Below, in pieces: positions 1 through 8,894 of a DNA stretch of 64,000 nt (the first letter of the stretch is position 1; every line of letters starts with the position of its first letter). The DNA lies in contig MAAQ01000013.1 of NCBI GenBank assembly GCA_002162685.1, positions 248,001 to 312,000 on the forward strand, read 5' to 3'. Source of the DNA: Flavobacteriales bacterium 33_180_T64. GTDB lineage: Bacteria; Bacteroidota; Bacteroidia; Flavobacteriales; Flavobacteriaceae. The notes under the pieces are model-generated. The model ran no database searches and was not told the DNA's origin. It worked only from the letters and a program-made list of their open reading frames with translations. The position numbers and the translations under genes were made by a program.

Positions 1-2283
1 GTTTACTATTTTTGCTTACCAAAAGAGCTTTTTAAAGACCCTACGGCTACAGTAATTACTAGCAAGAATAATAAACTATTAGGCGCACATATTGCATCGG
101 ACGGACAATGGCGATTTCCTCATAATGATGGCATTCCTGAAAAATTTAAAACGTGTATTGTTCAATTTGAAGATGAATACTTTTATGACCATCCAGGTTT
201 TAATCCCATTTCAATTGTAAAAGCATTACGTGATAATATTAATTCTGGAGAAGTAAAACGTGGAGGAAGCACATTAACGCAGCAAGTTATTAGACTCTCT
301 AGAAAAGGACAATCTAGAACCTATATAGAAAAGATTAAAGAAATTATTTTAGCTACACGATTAGAATTACGTGATTCTAAAGAAGACATACTAGCCTATT
401 ACAGTAGTAATGCTCCTTTTGGCGGAAATGTTGTTGGTATTGATGCTGCATCTTGGCGTTATTTTAATAGAGATGCACAGCAACTTTCATGGGCAGAAAG
501 TGCAACATTAGCCGTTTTACCTAATGCACCAAGTTTAATTTATCCTGGTAAAAACCAAAAACGTTTATTAGAAAAACGTGATCGATTACTCAAGAAACTA
601 CTCGAAAACAAAATTATCGATTCATTAACTTATGACTTATCTATTGCAGAAAATTTGCCACAAAAACCATATGCATTACCGCAAATTGCTCCTCATTTAT
701 TACAAAAAATAACACAATCTAATAGAGGTCAGCGTATCCAAACTACGATAGATACAAAGCTTCAAGAACGTGTTAATCATATTGTAAAAAATCAATACAA
801 TATTTTAAAACAAAACGAAATTCATAATGCAGCTGTTTTAGTTCTAAATGTTCACACTAGAGAAGTATTAGCTTATGTTGGCAATACTCCAACAGATAGA
901 GCACATCAAAAAGATGTAGATGTTATTGATAAACCTAGAAGCACTGGTAGTGTTTTAAAGCCTTTTTTATATGCAGCTATGTTGGATGCTGGAGATCTAT
1001 TACCAAATACATTAGTTACAGATGTGCCATCACAATTTGGAAGTTATAATCCAGAGAATTTCAATAAAGAATTTGATGGTGTTGTTCCTGCAAGCCGTGC
1101 ATTATCACGCTCTTTAAATGTTCCGGCTGTACGATTATTACAAGATTTTGGATTAGATCGTTTTCATCAATATTTAAAACAATTACAACTCAACGATTTA
1201 AAATATAATGCCAATCATTATGGTTTATCGCTCATTCTTGGTGGCGCAGAAAGCAATTTATGGGATTTAAGTAAAAGTTACGCAGCGATGTCTTCTACTT
1301 TAAATCATTTTTCTGAAACCTCAAGTGAATATTATTCAAACGAATTTACAGAACCTACGTTTATAGCTTCGGAAACCGTTGATTTTGGAAAAAGATCTAC
1401 TAATAAAACATTATTTGATGCCGCTTCTATTTATCTCACTTATGAAAGTTTAAAAAAAGTGAACAGACCTGAAGGAGACGAAAGTTGGGAGTTTTTTGAT
1501 AATTCCAAACAGATTGCATGGAAAACAGGAACTAGTTTTGGTTTTCGCGATGCTTGGGCTATTGGAACCACTAAAGATTATGTCGTTGGAGTTTGGGTAG
1601 GAAATGCAGATGGAGAAGGAAGACCTGGATTGGTTGGAGTGCAAACTGCAGCTCCAATTTTGTTTGATGTATTTGATATTCTTCCAAATAGTGAATGGTT
1701 TACAAAACCTTATGACGAAATGCAAGAGGTAACTATTTGTATAAAAAGTGGTCATCGTGCATCTTCAATATGTGATGAAATAGAACTCACTTATATTCAA
1801 AATAGTGGTTTAAAAACAAAACCTTGCCCATATCATATTTTAGCCCACGTTGATGCTACAGAAACTTACCAAGTTAATTCTTCTTGTGAAGACTTAAGTC
1901 ATATTAAACACAAACCATGGTTTGTATTGCCACCTCTTAAAGCCTATTACTACAAAAGTAAAAACCCGTTGTACAAAGCACTTCCAAAATTACGCTTAGA
2001 TTGTATGGGAGACGTTCAAGTTTCTATGGATTTTATTTACCCCAAGACTAATAACTCTGTTTTTCTTCCGAAGGATTTTGATGGCGACACTAATGAGCTT
2101 ATATTAAAATTAGCACATTCAAAACCTGAAACTAATGTGTATTGGTACATAGATAAAACTTACATTGGCTCTACTAAAGACATACACGAATTAGCAATTC
2201 TTCCAACAACAGGAAGGCATCTTATCACAGTTGTTGACGAATTTGGAAATGAAGTAAAACGGCAGATTTCTATTTCAGAATAG
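1..2283 (+). CDS. pbpC: Penicillin-binding protein 1C (glycosyltransferase/transpeptidase), 5' end outside window
   Basis: The frame is open from base 1, so the gene begins before the window; a TTG at 655 is not a true start because conserved sequence continues upstream. The visible 760 residues hold a GT51 glycan polymerase domain (EDEYFYDHPGFNP near residue 57, then RGGSTLTQQV), followed by a transpeptidase domain with the SxxK serine in STGSVLKP, the SxN motif in SRSLNVPA and KTGTSFG. The last ~100 residues fit the BiPBP_C domain that marks PBP1C. Known role of the family: periplasmic, membrane-anchored peptidoglycan polymerisation, usually a minor synthase often encoded next to an alpha-2-macroglobulin-like gene, which would lie upstream outside the window. 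The N-terminal anchor is not visible. Identification is very secure; the exact subfamily rests on the C-terminal domain. Confidence 0.95.
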   Translation, partial: VYYFCLPKELFKDPTATVITSKNNKLLGAHIASDGQWRFPHNDGIPEKFKTCIVQFEDEYFYDHPGFNPISIVKALRDNINSGEVKRGGSTLTQQVIRLSRKGQSRTYIEKIKEIILATRLELRDSKEDILAYYSSNAPFGGNVVGIDAASWRYFNRDAQQLSWAESATLAVLPNAPSLIYPGKNQKRLLEKRDRLLKKLLENKIIDSLTYDLSIAENLPQKPYALPQIAPHLLQKITQSNRGQRIQTTIDTKLQERVNHIVKNQYNILKQNEIHNAAVLVLNVHTREVLAYVGNTPTDRAHQKDVDVIDKPRSTGSVLKPFLYAAMLDAGDLLPNTLVTDVPSQFGSYNPENFNKEFDGVVPASRALSRSLNVPAVRLLQDFGLDRFHQYLKQLQLNDLKYNANHYGLSLILGGAESNLWDLSKSYAAMSSTLNHFSETSSEYYSNEFTEPTFIASETVDFGKRSTNKTLFDAASIYLTYESLKKVNRPEGDESWEFFDNSKQIAWKTGTSFGFRDAWAIGTTKDYVVGVWVGNADGEGRPGLVGVQTAAPILFDVFDILPNSEWFTKPYDEMQEVTICIKSGHRASSICDEIELTYIQNSGLKTKPCPYHILAHVDATETYQVNSSCEDLSHIKHKPWFVLPPLKAYYYKSKNPLYKALPKLRLDCMGDVQVSMDFIYPKTNNSVFLPKDFDGDTNELILKLAHSKPETNVYWYIDKTYIGSTKDIHELAILPTTGRHLITVVDEFGNEVKRQISISE

Positions 2284-2314
2284 AAACATTAAAAATTCAA
2301 TCACATAAATTACT

Positions 2315-2322
2315 TACTTTTG
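2315..2322 (+). promoter_or_regulatory. -7 element TACTTTTG
   Basis: Exact match to TAnnTTTG, 25 nt before the ATG at 2348. No clear TTG is seen at the -33 position. It would separate the membrane protein gene from pbpC transcription. Confidence 0.5.
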
Positions 2323-2347
2323 CGTCACTAACTAAATTATTTATATT

Positions 2348-2782
2348 ATGTACGAAACGGTTAAAATACTTCATTCTTATTGGGCTTATTTAGTATTAAT
2401 AATGCTAATCTTAGCATCGTTTAATGCGCTAATAAAGTTTTTTGGCGACAAAGAATTTCAACCTGTAGATTTTAGAATTTCTTTATTTACTTTAATAGTA
2501 ACTCATATTCAACTTTTAATAGGTTTAGTAATCTATTTCACATCACCTTTTGGATTTAAAAACATTAGTGCAAATGGCATGGGAGGATTGGATTCTTTTT
2601 CTCGATTATTAGCTGTAGAACACCCTTTTGTTGGGATTTTAGCTGTTACCTTAATTACTATTGGATATTCAAAACACAAAAAGAAATTAACATCTAAACC
2701 TAAGTTTAAAACATTAGCTATCTTTTATACATTAGGTTTAATTCTTGTGCTATCTAGAATTCCTTGGGCAAATTGGTTTTAA
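2348..2782 (+). CDS. Conserved four-helix inner-membrane protein (cytochrome-b-like family)
   Basis: 144 residues with four hydrophobic segments at about 12-30, 43-66, 88-107 and 122-140. Several histidines lie in or near helices (H9, H53, H91), and the protein ends in an SRIPWANWF tail. Proteins of this shape are widespread in Flavobacteriia as single genes and are sometimes labelled cytochrome B; heme binding is plausible from the His pattern but not shown. The gene has its own promoter-like element and shares a bidirectional terminator with the convergent gene downstream, so it is probably monocistronic. No function can be assigned. Confidence 0.85.
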   Translation: MYETVKILHSYWAYLVLIMLILASFNALIKFFGDKEFQPVDFRISLFTLIVTHIQLLIGLVIYFTSPFGFKNISANGMGGLDSFSRLLAVEHPFVGILAVTLITIGYSKHKKKLTSKPKFKTLAIFYTLGLILVLSRIPWANWF

Positions 2783-2800
2783 AATTTTTATAAACAAAAA

Positions 2801-2836
2801 AATGCGCTATTAATAATTTAATAGCGCATTTTTTAT
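2801..2836. terminator. Bidirectional terminator
   Basis: Perfect 13-bp inverted repeat (2801-2813 with 2818-2830, loop of 4) with an A run before and a T run after it. It lies between the convergent genes ending at 2782 and 2849. Confidence 0.85.
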
Positions 2837-2848
2837 ATCCATTTTTGA

Positions 2849-3919
2849 CTAATTTTTTACTTCCTTAATTAAGTAAACATATACAGGAAAGTGATCACTA
2901 AAACCTTCTGTAAACCCACCATCAGCAAAACTTCTAAATGGGTATCCTTTATATCTTCCTCTTTTATTAGTTAGATACACTTTGTTATAAATACCTGCTT
3001 TATATAATCTAAATGATGAATAATCATCTTTTTCTATTAAAGGCTTAGACATTAAAATTTGATCAAACAAACTCCACGCATCTCTATAAGCTGTTGTTCC
3101 AAAACCGCTCTTTCTGAACATGTTTTCATAAGGATTATAAATCCCTTTTAATTCAACATCTTCTTTTTCACTTTTAGCTTTTAGTACCTCTTTAACGCTT
3201 TCATTTGTTGGATCATCATTTAAATCTCCCATAATAAAAACCTTTGCATAAGGGTCTTTAGATTGTAAAGAATCTACTAGAGATTTACTTACTCTAGCTG
3301 CTGCGACACGTTTTGGTCGACTTCTAGCTTCTCCTCCACTTCTAGATGGCCAGTGATTAACAATAATATGAATAAGATCACCATCTAATTCACCACTTAC
3401 CAAAAGTTGATCTCTAGTTTGTTTACGTTCTCTTGTTTTATCATCATAAATTTTCACTTCATGTGAGCTATGATTCGTAGGTCTAAATAATTCTTTTTGA
3501 TATAATAGGGCAACATCAATACCTCTAGCATCAGGAGATTCATAATGTATAATACCGTAATTTTTAGCCAATAATAAAGGATCATTTACAACATCAACTA
3601 ATACTTGTCTGTTTTCAACTTCACAAACTCCAATTATTGCTGGTGTATTACCTGTAACATCTACACCAATATCTGAAATAACTCTAGCCATATTATGCAC
3701 TTTTTTAGCATAAACACCTTCTCGGTCTGCTTTCATTTCCATTATAGGGCTTCGTTCATCTAATTTCGTTGTATCATTAACTGTGTCAAATAAATTCTCT
3801 AAATTATAAAATGCTACAGTATGCACTTTAAAGCGTTTCTCCTTTTTCTCTTCTTGTGAAAAGCCATTAAATGTCATTAAAAAACAAATAATCGCTAAAG
3901 AAAAATGTAGTGGTTTCAT
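2849..3919 (-). CDS. Secreted endonuclease/exonuclease/phosphatase (EEP) family protein
   Basis: 356 residues with an N-terminal signal peptide of about 21 residues ending ...FNGFSQ. EEP-fold motifs appear in order: AFYNLENLFD (metal-site Asn), GVCEVEN (metal-binding Glu), RGIDVALLY, VNHWPSR (catalytic His), MGDLNDDP (Asp/Asn pair) and the terminal SDHFPVYV. Members hydrolyse phosphodiester bonds in nucleic acids or lipids and related phosphate esters; the substrate is not predictable here. The gene is divergent from a TonB-dependent receptor and a DUF5689 lipoprotein. DUF5689 and EEP domains are often fused or adjacent in Bacteroidota, so a joint role in using extracellular phosphate-containing polymers is likely but inferred. 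A paralogue without signal peptide is at 23082-24047. Confidence 0.92.
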   Translation of the reverse strand: MKPLHFSLAIICFLMTFNGFSQEEKKEKRFKVHTVAFYNLENLFDTVNDTTKLDERSPIMEMKADREGVYAKKVHNMARVISDIGVDVTGNTPAIIGVCEVENRQVLVDVVNDPLLLAKNYGIIHYESPDARGIDVALLYQKELFRPTNHSSHEVKIYDDKTRERKQTRDQLLVSGELDGDLIHIIVNHWPSRSGGEARSRPKRVAAARVSKSLVDSLQSKDPYAKVFIMGDLNDDPTNESVKEVLKAKSEKEDVELKGIYNPYENMFRKSGFGTTAYRDAWSLFDQILMSKPLIEKDDYSSFRLYKAGIYNKVYLTNKRGRYKGYPFRSFADGGFTEGFSDHFPVYVYLIKEVKN

Positions 3920-3965
3920 AGTTTATATATTATGTTATTGTTATGATCTTTTACAAATGTCGAGC

Positions 3966-3973
3966 CAAAAGTA
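3966..3973 (-). promoter_or_regulatory. -7 element TACTTTTG (minus strand)
   Basis: Exact TAnnTTTG match on the minus strand, 46 nt upstream of the EEP gene start at 3919. It pairs with a plus-strand element 20 nt away in the same divergent region. Confidence 0.5.
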
Positions 3974-3993
3974 TGTATTTATTATAAATAATG

Positions 3994-4001
3994 TAAATTT
4001 G
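3994..4001 (+). promoter_or_regulatory. -7 element TAAATTTG
   Basis: Exact TAnnTTTG match, 56 nt before the ATG of the TonB-dependent receptor at 4058. Together with 3966-3973 it forms a divergent promoter pair in a 138-bp intergenic region. Confidence 0.5.
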
Positions 4002-4057
4002 CTCGCTTAAATAATTTTTATTTAAAGCGTAAGAACTATTAATCTTATAAATAAGGC

Positions 4058-6904
4058 ATGAAAAAAAGTTTTTTTATTTTTTTATTCGGACTGTTCTCCG
4101 TGTTCACATCCTTCTCACAAGAGACTATTGTTAAAGGTAGCGTTTTTGATGGAACCACAGGGGAACCAATTTCCGATGTAACTATTACCATTGAGGAGAC
4201 TTCGCAATCAGTTAAAACTGATGCCAATGGTGAGTTTCAATTTAAAACTATTGTTCCATTAGGAGAACAAGTACTTAAAGTTGAAAAAGAGGGTTATGTT
4301 ACAAAACGTTATCCTATTGTTGTTAATGAAGGGCAAACCGTTGATATAAGCGGCATGACTCTTGATTTTGACAGTGGCAATTCCGATTCTTTCGTTATTT
4401 CAATTTCAGATGATAATTTAAATAGTGAAGATGATGGTTTAACAGATAATATTTCTGGATTACTACAAGCATCAAAAGATCAATTCTTAAGAGCCGCTGC
4501 ATATGACTTTAGCTCTACATTTTTTAGACCTAGAGGTTTAGATAATGCTAATGGTAAAGTACTTATTAACGGTGTTGAAATGAACAAACAATTTAACGGT
4601 AGACCACAATGGGGAAATTGGGGAGGAGTAAATGATGTTCAGCGTAACCAAGAATTTACAATTGGTATGTCTGCTAATGATTATACTTTTGGTGATATAG
4701 CAGGTACTAATAATATCGTAATGCGAGCTTCTAAATATAGAGAAGGTGGTAGAGTTTCTTATGCTTCGGCTAATAGAAGTTATACTGGCCGTATTATGGC
4801 GAGCTATAATTCAGGCCTACTTGAAGGTGGTTGGTCGTATTCTGTACTAGCATCTAGACGTTATGGAGATGAAGGTTATGTTGATGGGACACTTTATGAT
4901 TCTAATTCATTTTTTGCTGCTGTTGAGAAAAAAATCAACGATAAACACAGCATTAACTTTACAGGTATTTATGCTCAAAACAGACGTGGTCGCTCTACAG
5001 CTATCACAGATGAAGTCCTTAATTTGAAAGGAAGAGAATATAACCCATTTTGGGGTGAATTAAATGGAGAAACTAGAAACTCTAGAGTTAGAGAGATTGA
5101 AGAACCAATTTTAATGTTAAACCATTTCTGGGATATTTCATCTAAAACAAAATTAAATACAAACTTAGCTTACCAATTTGGTAAAATTGGGAACACTAGA
5201 ATTGATAACGGTGGAACACGTTTAGTTAATTTTAATGGAAATACTAGTTACTTAGGTGGTGCAAGAAATCCAGACCCTTCATATTATCAAAATTTACCAA
5301 GTTATTTCTTAAGAGATCAAAACCCAACGGCTTATGATTTTGAGCAAGCTTATTTAGCGGAACAAAACTTTAGAAATAATGGTCAGTTAGATTGGAATGC
5401 TTTATATCGTGGTAATGCTACAGTAAGAGCTCAAGGTGGAAATTCTATTTATGCGATTCAAGAAGATAGAAATGACGATTCTCAGTTTACAATTAATACT
5501 ATTTTAGATGCCGAATTATCAGAACGCGTGAGATTAAACGCTATGGTAAGTTATAGAAAACTAAAAAGTGAAAACTTTGCAAATCTTAAAGACCTTTTAG
5601 GAGGAACAGGATATTTAGATGTAGATTTCTTTGCTGAAGAAGACTCAAATGTTATTGGATCTTTAGAAGATGTTGCACAAAGTGATTTAAACAATCCAAA
5701 TAGAATTGTACAAGAAGGTGATCGTTATAAATACAATTATGAAATAGATGCAAACGTTGTTACTGGATTTGCTCAAGCACAATTTAAATACAACAAAATA
5801 GATTTCTATTTGGGTGCAAATATTTCGCAAACAACTTACCAAAGAAATGGTTTATTTGAAAACGGAAACTTTCCTGGATCACGTTCATTTGGAAAAAGCG
5901 AAAAGTTAGATTTTTCTAATTATGGTGTCAAAGCTGGAGCGACCTATAAAATTACTGGTCGTCACCTTATTGATGTTAATGCAAGTTACTTTACTAAAGC
6001 ACCAACAATTAGAAATTCTTTCAATAATGCAAGACAAAGCAATGATATTGTTATTGGTTTAGAAAGTGAAAAAATTCAGTCTATAGATGCAAGTTATATT
6101 TTTAGATCTCCAATTATAAAAGCTAGACTTACTGGTTTCTATTCAGGGTTTGAAGACGGTACAGATATCGGTTTCTTCTTTACTGAGGATCTTGCAGGTC
6201 TTGGTTTAGACACAGGAGATGCTTTTGTACAAGAAGTCCTTACTAATGTAGAAAAAAGACATATTGGAGCAGAACTAGGTATTGAAGCACAGGTTACACC
6301 AACAATAAAATTAAAAGCAGCAGCTTCTATTGGTCAATACACTTATAATAACAATCCAAATTTATACTTAACAAGTGATGATTTTGACGGTCCATTAACT
6401 TTTGGAGATGGCACAACAAATATCAAAGATTATCATGTAGCTGGTGGACCAGAACGTGCTTATCAAATTGGGTTTGAATATCGTGATCCTGATTTCTGGA
6501 ATATTGGTGTAACTACTAACTATTTCTCTAATGCATACATTGATGTAAGTAATTTAGCAAGATCAGCAAACTTTACTACAGATTTTGATGGTCAACCAAT
6601 TGTTGGTTATGATGAGGATATCGCAAGAGATTTATTAAAACAAGAGGAATTTAATGATTATGTTCTTGTAAATGTTGTAGGCGGAAAATCTTGGAGAGTA
6701 GGCGATTACTTTATCGGTTTCTTTGCTACTATAAACAATATATTTGACCAAGAATACAAAACTGGCGGATTTGAACAATCTAGGCTTCCAAAGTATACTA
6801 GATTATTAGAAGATCAATCTAGAGATAATGGTCCTGTTTTTGGTTCTCGTTATTTCAACGGAAATGGAACTACTTACTATTTAAATGTATATCTTAGATT
6901 CTAA
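4058..6904 (+). CDS. TonB-dependent receptor with CarboxypepD_reg-like domain
   Basis: 948 residues. A signal peptide (residues 1-20, ending TSFSQ) is followed by a CarboxypepD_reg-like beta-sandwich at about 24-105. A plug-like region at about 140-235 contains FFRPRGLD, VLINGVEMN and the GDIAGTNNIVMRAS segment. The rest is a long beta-barrel region ending in the aromatic C-terminus YLNVYLRF typical of outer-membrane barrels. Role by family: energised uptake of large substrates across the outer membrane. No SusD is adjacent; the partner 55 nt downstream is a DUF5689 lipoprotein, and an EEP hydrolase is divergent upstream. An oligonucleotide or other organophosphate ligand is therefore a reasonable inference, not a demonstrated one. 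Confidence 0.93.
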   Translation: MKKSFFIFLFGLFSVFTSFSQETIVKGSVFDGTTGEPISDVTITIEETSQSVKTDANGEFQFKTIVPLGEQVLKVEKEGYVTKRYPIVVNEGQTVDISGMTLDFDSGNSDSFVISISDDNLNSEDDGLTDNISGLLQASKDQFLRAAAYDFSSTFFRPRGLDNANGKVLINGVEMNKQFNGRPQWGNWGGVNDVQRNQEFTIGMSANDYTFGDIAGTNNIVMRASKYREGGRVSYASANRSYTGRIMASYNSGLLEGGWSYSVLASRRYGDEGYVDGTLYDSNSFFAAVEKKINDKHSINFTGIYAQNRRGRSTAITDEVLNLKGREYNPFWGELNGETRNSRVREIEEPILMLNHFWDISSKTKLNTNLAYQFGKIGNTRIDNGGTRLVNFNGNTSYLGGARNPDPSYYQNLPSYFLRDQNPTAYDFEQAYLAEQNFRNNGQLDWNALYRGNATVRAQGGNSIYAIQEDRNDDSQFTINTILDAELSERVRLNAMVSYRKLKSENFANLKDLLGGTGYLDVDFFAEEDSNVIGSLEDVAQSDLNNPNRIVQEGDRYKYNYEIDANVVTGFAQAQFKYNKIDFYLGANISQTTYQRNGLFENGNFPGSRSFGKSEKLDFSNYGVKAGATYKITGRHLIDVNASYFTKAPTIRNSFNNARQSNDIVIGLESEKIQSIDASYIFRSPIIKARLTGFYSGFEDGTDIGFFFTEDLAGLGLDTGDAFVQEVLTNVEKRHIGAELGIEAQVTPTIKLKAAASIGQYTYNNNPNLYLTSDDFDGPLTFGDGTTNIKDYHVAGGPERAYQIGFEYRDPDFWNIGVTTNYFSNAYIDVSNLARSANFTTDFDGQPIVGYDEDIARDLLKQEEFNDYVLVNVVGGKSWRVGDYFIGFFATINNIFDQEYKTGGFEQSRLPKYTRLLEDQSRDNGPVFGSRYFNGNGTTYYLNVYLRF

Positions 6905-6959
6905 AAAAATAAATTTCAAAATAATATCCTTTTATAAGGAATAGATAAAAAAAGAAAAA

Positions 6960-8378
6960 ATGAAAACAATTAAATTAAACAAAATCATACTACTTGCTTT
7001 AAGTTTAGTAGTATTTAATGCTTGCGTTCAGGATGATGATTTTGACACGCCTAGTGTTATCGTTATTGACCCTGTAATTAACGGAAATATTATTGACATA
7101 GATGCCGTTATTGGTAACCTAGTTCAGTCTGGTGATGATATCATTACATTTGAAGACACAAATAACTACATGGAAGGTTATGTAATCTCTAGTGACGAAG
7201 GAGGCAACTTCTTTGAAGAAATTGTATTACAAGACAGATCAGAAAACCCTACAGCTGGTATTGTTGTTCAGGTTGATGTTAATCCACTCTTTACAATTTA
7301 TGAATTCGGAAGAAAAATTTATGTAAAACTTGATGGTTTATCAGTAGCTGTAGATAACGGTGTTGTACAAATAGGTAGAGCTAATGGAAATGAGTTAGAT
7401 AAAATTTCTGCAGCTAAAATGACAGAGCATTTAATTCGTACTTCTGAAACTGCTACTATTGTACCATTAGAAGTTAGTATTAGTGATTTCTCTAACGACT
7501 TAGAAAGTTTATTTATTCGTCTTAATGACGTTCAGTTTAATAGAGATGATGTCTTAGGAGATGATCTAAAAACATTTGCAGCTGAAGATGGAGATGAATT
7601 TGATGGTGAACGTCTTTTAGAAAGCTGTGCTGGTAGCTCATCTGTGATCTTAAGCACAAGTACCTTTTCAGATTTTAAATCGTTGTTATTGCCTGCAAAT
7701 AGAGGATCTATTGACGGTATCTTAACAAGAGATTTCTTCGATGAATTTTACACTTTAGTTCTCAATACTCCAGAAGATATCAACTTCACTAATGATGTAC
7801 GTTGTGATCCAATTGAATTGTCTTGTGGTTTAGCAACTACAATTGGAGCGAATAACTTATTTGAAGATGATTTTGAATCACAATCAATAAATTCTTTAAT
7901 TTCAGGAAACGGATGGACTAACTTTATAGAAGAAGGTTCTGAAGGATGGGAAGCTTACACTCAAACAGGTTCAAATTCTTCACAAGGGATTTCTGCTAGA
8001 GTAGGTTCTTTTAATTCAGGTGATGCAAATTCAGTTGCTTGGTTAATTACACCACAAATTGATTTAGACGCGAACTCTGATGTGACATTTAACTTTGAAA
8101 CTTCTAATAGTTTCTCAGATGGAAGTACAATGGAAGTTTTATTCTCTAATGATTGGGATGGAACCGAAGCTGGAATTACAACTGCAACTTGGGGAATTCT
8201 TCCTGACGCTTATGTAACTCAAGATAGTGATTCATTTGCTAATTGGTTTGAATCTGGAAATGTAGATCTTTCTTGTGGATCAGGTCAAATCTATATTGCA
8301 TTTAAATATGTTGGTAGTGGTCAATCTGATTTTGACGGAACATACGAATTAGATTTTGTTAGCATTGATGCTCAATAA
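6960..8378 (+). CDS. DUF5689 surface lipoprotein with choice-of-anchor J domain
   Basis: 472 residues. The N-terminal signal ends in a lipobox-like VVFNAC, with lipidated Cys22. Residues about 35-285 match the DUF5689 pattern, an OB-like beta-rich domain with ...EGYVISSDEGGNFFEEIVLQD. Residues about 300-472 form a choice-of-anchor J/MAM-like jelly-roll module starting LFEDDFESQ and ending YELDFVSIDAQ. It lies 55 nt after the receptor gene and is followed by a terminator, so the two form an operon. By analogy with SusD-type partners it may capture substrate at the cell surface. DUF5689 has no proven biochemical role; many homologues carry a C-terminal EEP nuclease domain, which here is encoded separately at 2849-3919. 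Confidence 0.88.
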   Translation: MKTIKLNKIILLALSLVVFNACVQDDDFDTPSVIVIDPVINGNIIDIDAVIGNLVQSGDDIITFEDTNNYMEGYVISSDEGGNFFEEIVLQDRSENPTAGIVVQVDVNPLFTIYEFGRKIYVKLDGLSVAVDNGVVQIGRANGNELDKISAAKMTEHLIRTSETATIVPLEVSISDFSNDLESLFIRLNDVQFNRDDVLGDDLKTFAAEDGDEFDGERLLESCAGSSSVILSTSTFSDFKSLLLPANRGSIDGILTRDFFDEFYTLVLNTPEDINFTNDVRCDPIELSCGLATTIGANNLFEDDFESQSINSLISGNGWTNFIEEGSEGWEAYTQTGSNSSQGISARVGSFNSGDANSVAWLITPQIDLDANSDVTFNFETSNSFSDGSTMEVLFSNDWDGTEAGITTATWGILPDAYVTQDSDSFANWFESGNVDLSCGSGQIYIAFKYVGSGQSDFDGTYELDFVSIDAQ

Positions 8379-8394
8379 AAAAACCTTATATATA

Positions 8395-8430
8395 AAAAGC
8401 CACATCAAATTGATGTGGCTTTTTTCTTTT
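8395..8430 (+). terminator. Rho-independent terminator
   Basis: Hairpin built on AAAAGCCACATC / GATGTGGCTTTTTT with a short AAATT loop and a T run, directly after the DUF5689 gene. Confidence 0.85.
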
Positions 8431-8444
8431 ATAAATAAACAAGT

Positions 8445-8825
8445 ATGACTATTTTCGATTCGTTTTTTTTTAATGTATTTCAACATTATAAACCTACTCA
8501 AAAAAAGAACGCTAACTCTATTGCGTTATTTTATATCTCCTCACTTCAGTGTAGTTTATTATTGTTTTTGGGGATTCTAGTTGCTCTATTTCTAAATGAA
8601 ATGAATAGTACTACAATGTCTTCAACTAAAGCTTGGTCACTTTTTATAATGGTTAGCATTTTTATTTACTTTAAAAATTGGATACAGTATAGTGGTAAAA
8701 AAAGAAAGATATTAAATGCTAAGAGAAATAGTAAAGCTCAAATTACACATTATAATATTTGGTTGCTTTGGTTATTATTAATAGGTAGTATTATACTTTC
8801 TATTATTATGCTTTATGCTTTATAA
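8445..8825 (+). CDS. Small membrane protein, unknown function
   Basis: 126 residues with three hydrophobic segments at about 28-48, 62-80 and 104-125, separated by a basic loop (KKRKILNAKRN) that should face the cytoplasm. There is no signal peptide and no recognisable motif. It lies 14 nt after the preceding terminator and ends 18 nt before the next, so it is isolated from its neighbours; no clear promoter was seen in the 66 bp upstream. The ATG at 8445 is the only reasonable start. Coding is supported by length and by the fit between flanking terminators; function is unknown. Confidence 0.7.
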   Translation: MTIFDSFFFNVFQHYKPTQKKNANSIALFYISSLQCSLLLFLGILVALFLNEMNSTTMSSTKAWSLFIMVSIFIYFKNWIQYSGKKRKILNAKRNSKAQITHYNIWLLWLLLIGSIILSIIMLYAL

Positions 8826-8843
8826 TCTTAAAACAAAAAACAT

Positions 8844-8880
8844 AAAAAAGGCTCTAACAAAATTGTTAGAGCCTTTTTTA
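8844..8880. terminator. Bidirectional terminator
   Basis: Perfect inverted repeat of AAAAAAGGCTCTAACAA and its complement with a 2-nt centre, serving the plus gene ending at 8825 and the minus gene ending at 8895. Confidence 0.88.
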
Positions 8881-8894
8881 TTATAAGTGGTTGT

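Noticed and set aside
655-2283. Reading frame starting with TTG at 655 as a complete gene
   Set aside because: The frame is open to base 1 and the upstream part codes for the GT51 domain of PBP1C, so 655 is internal.
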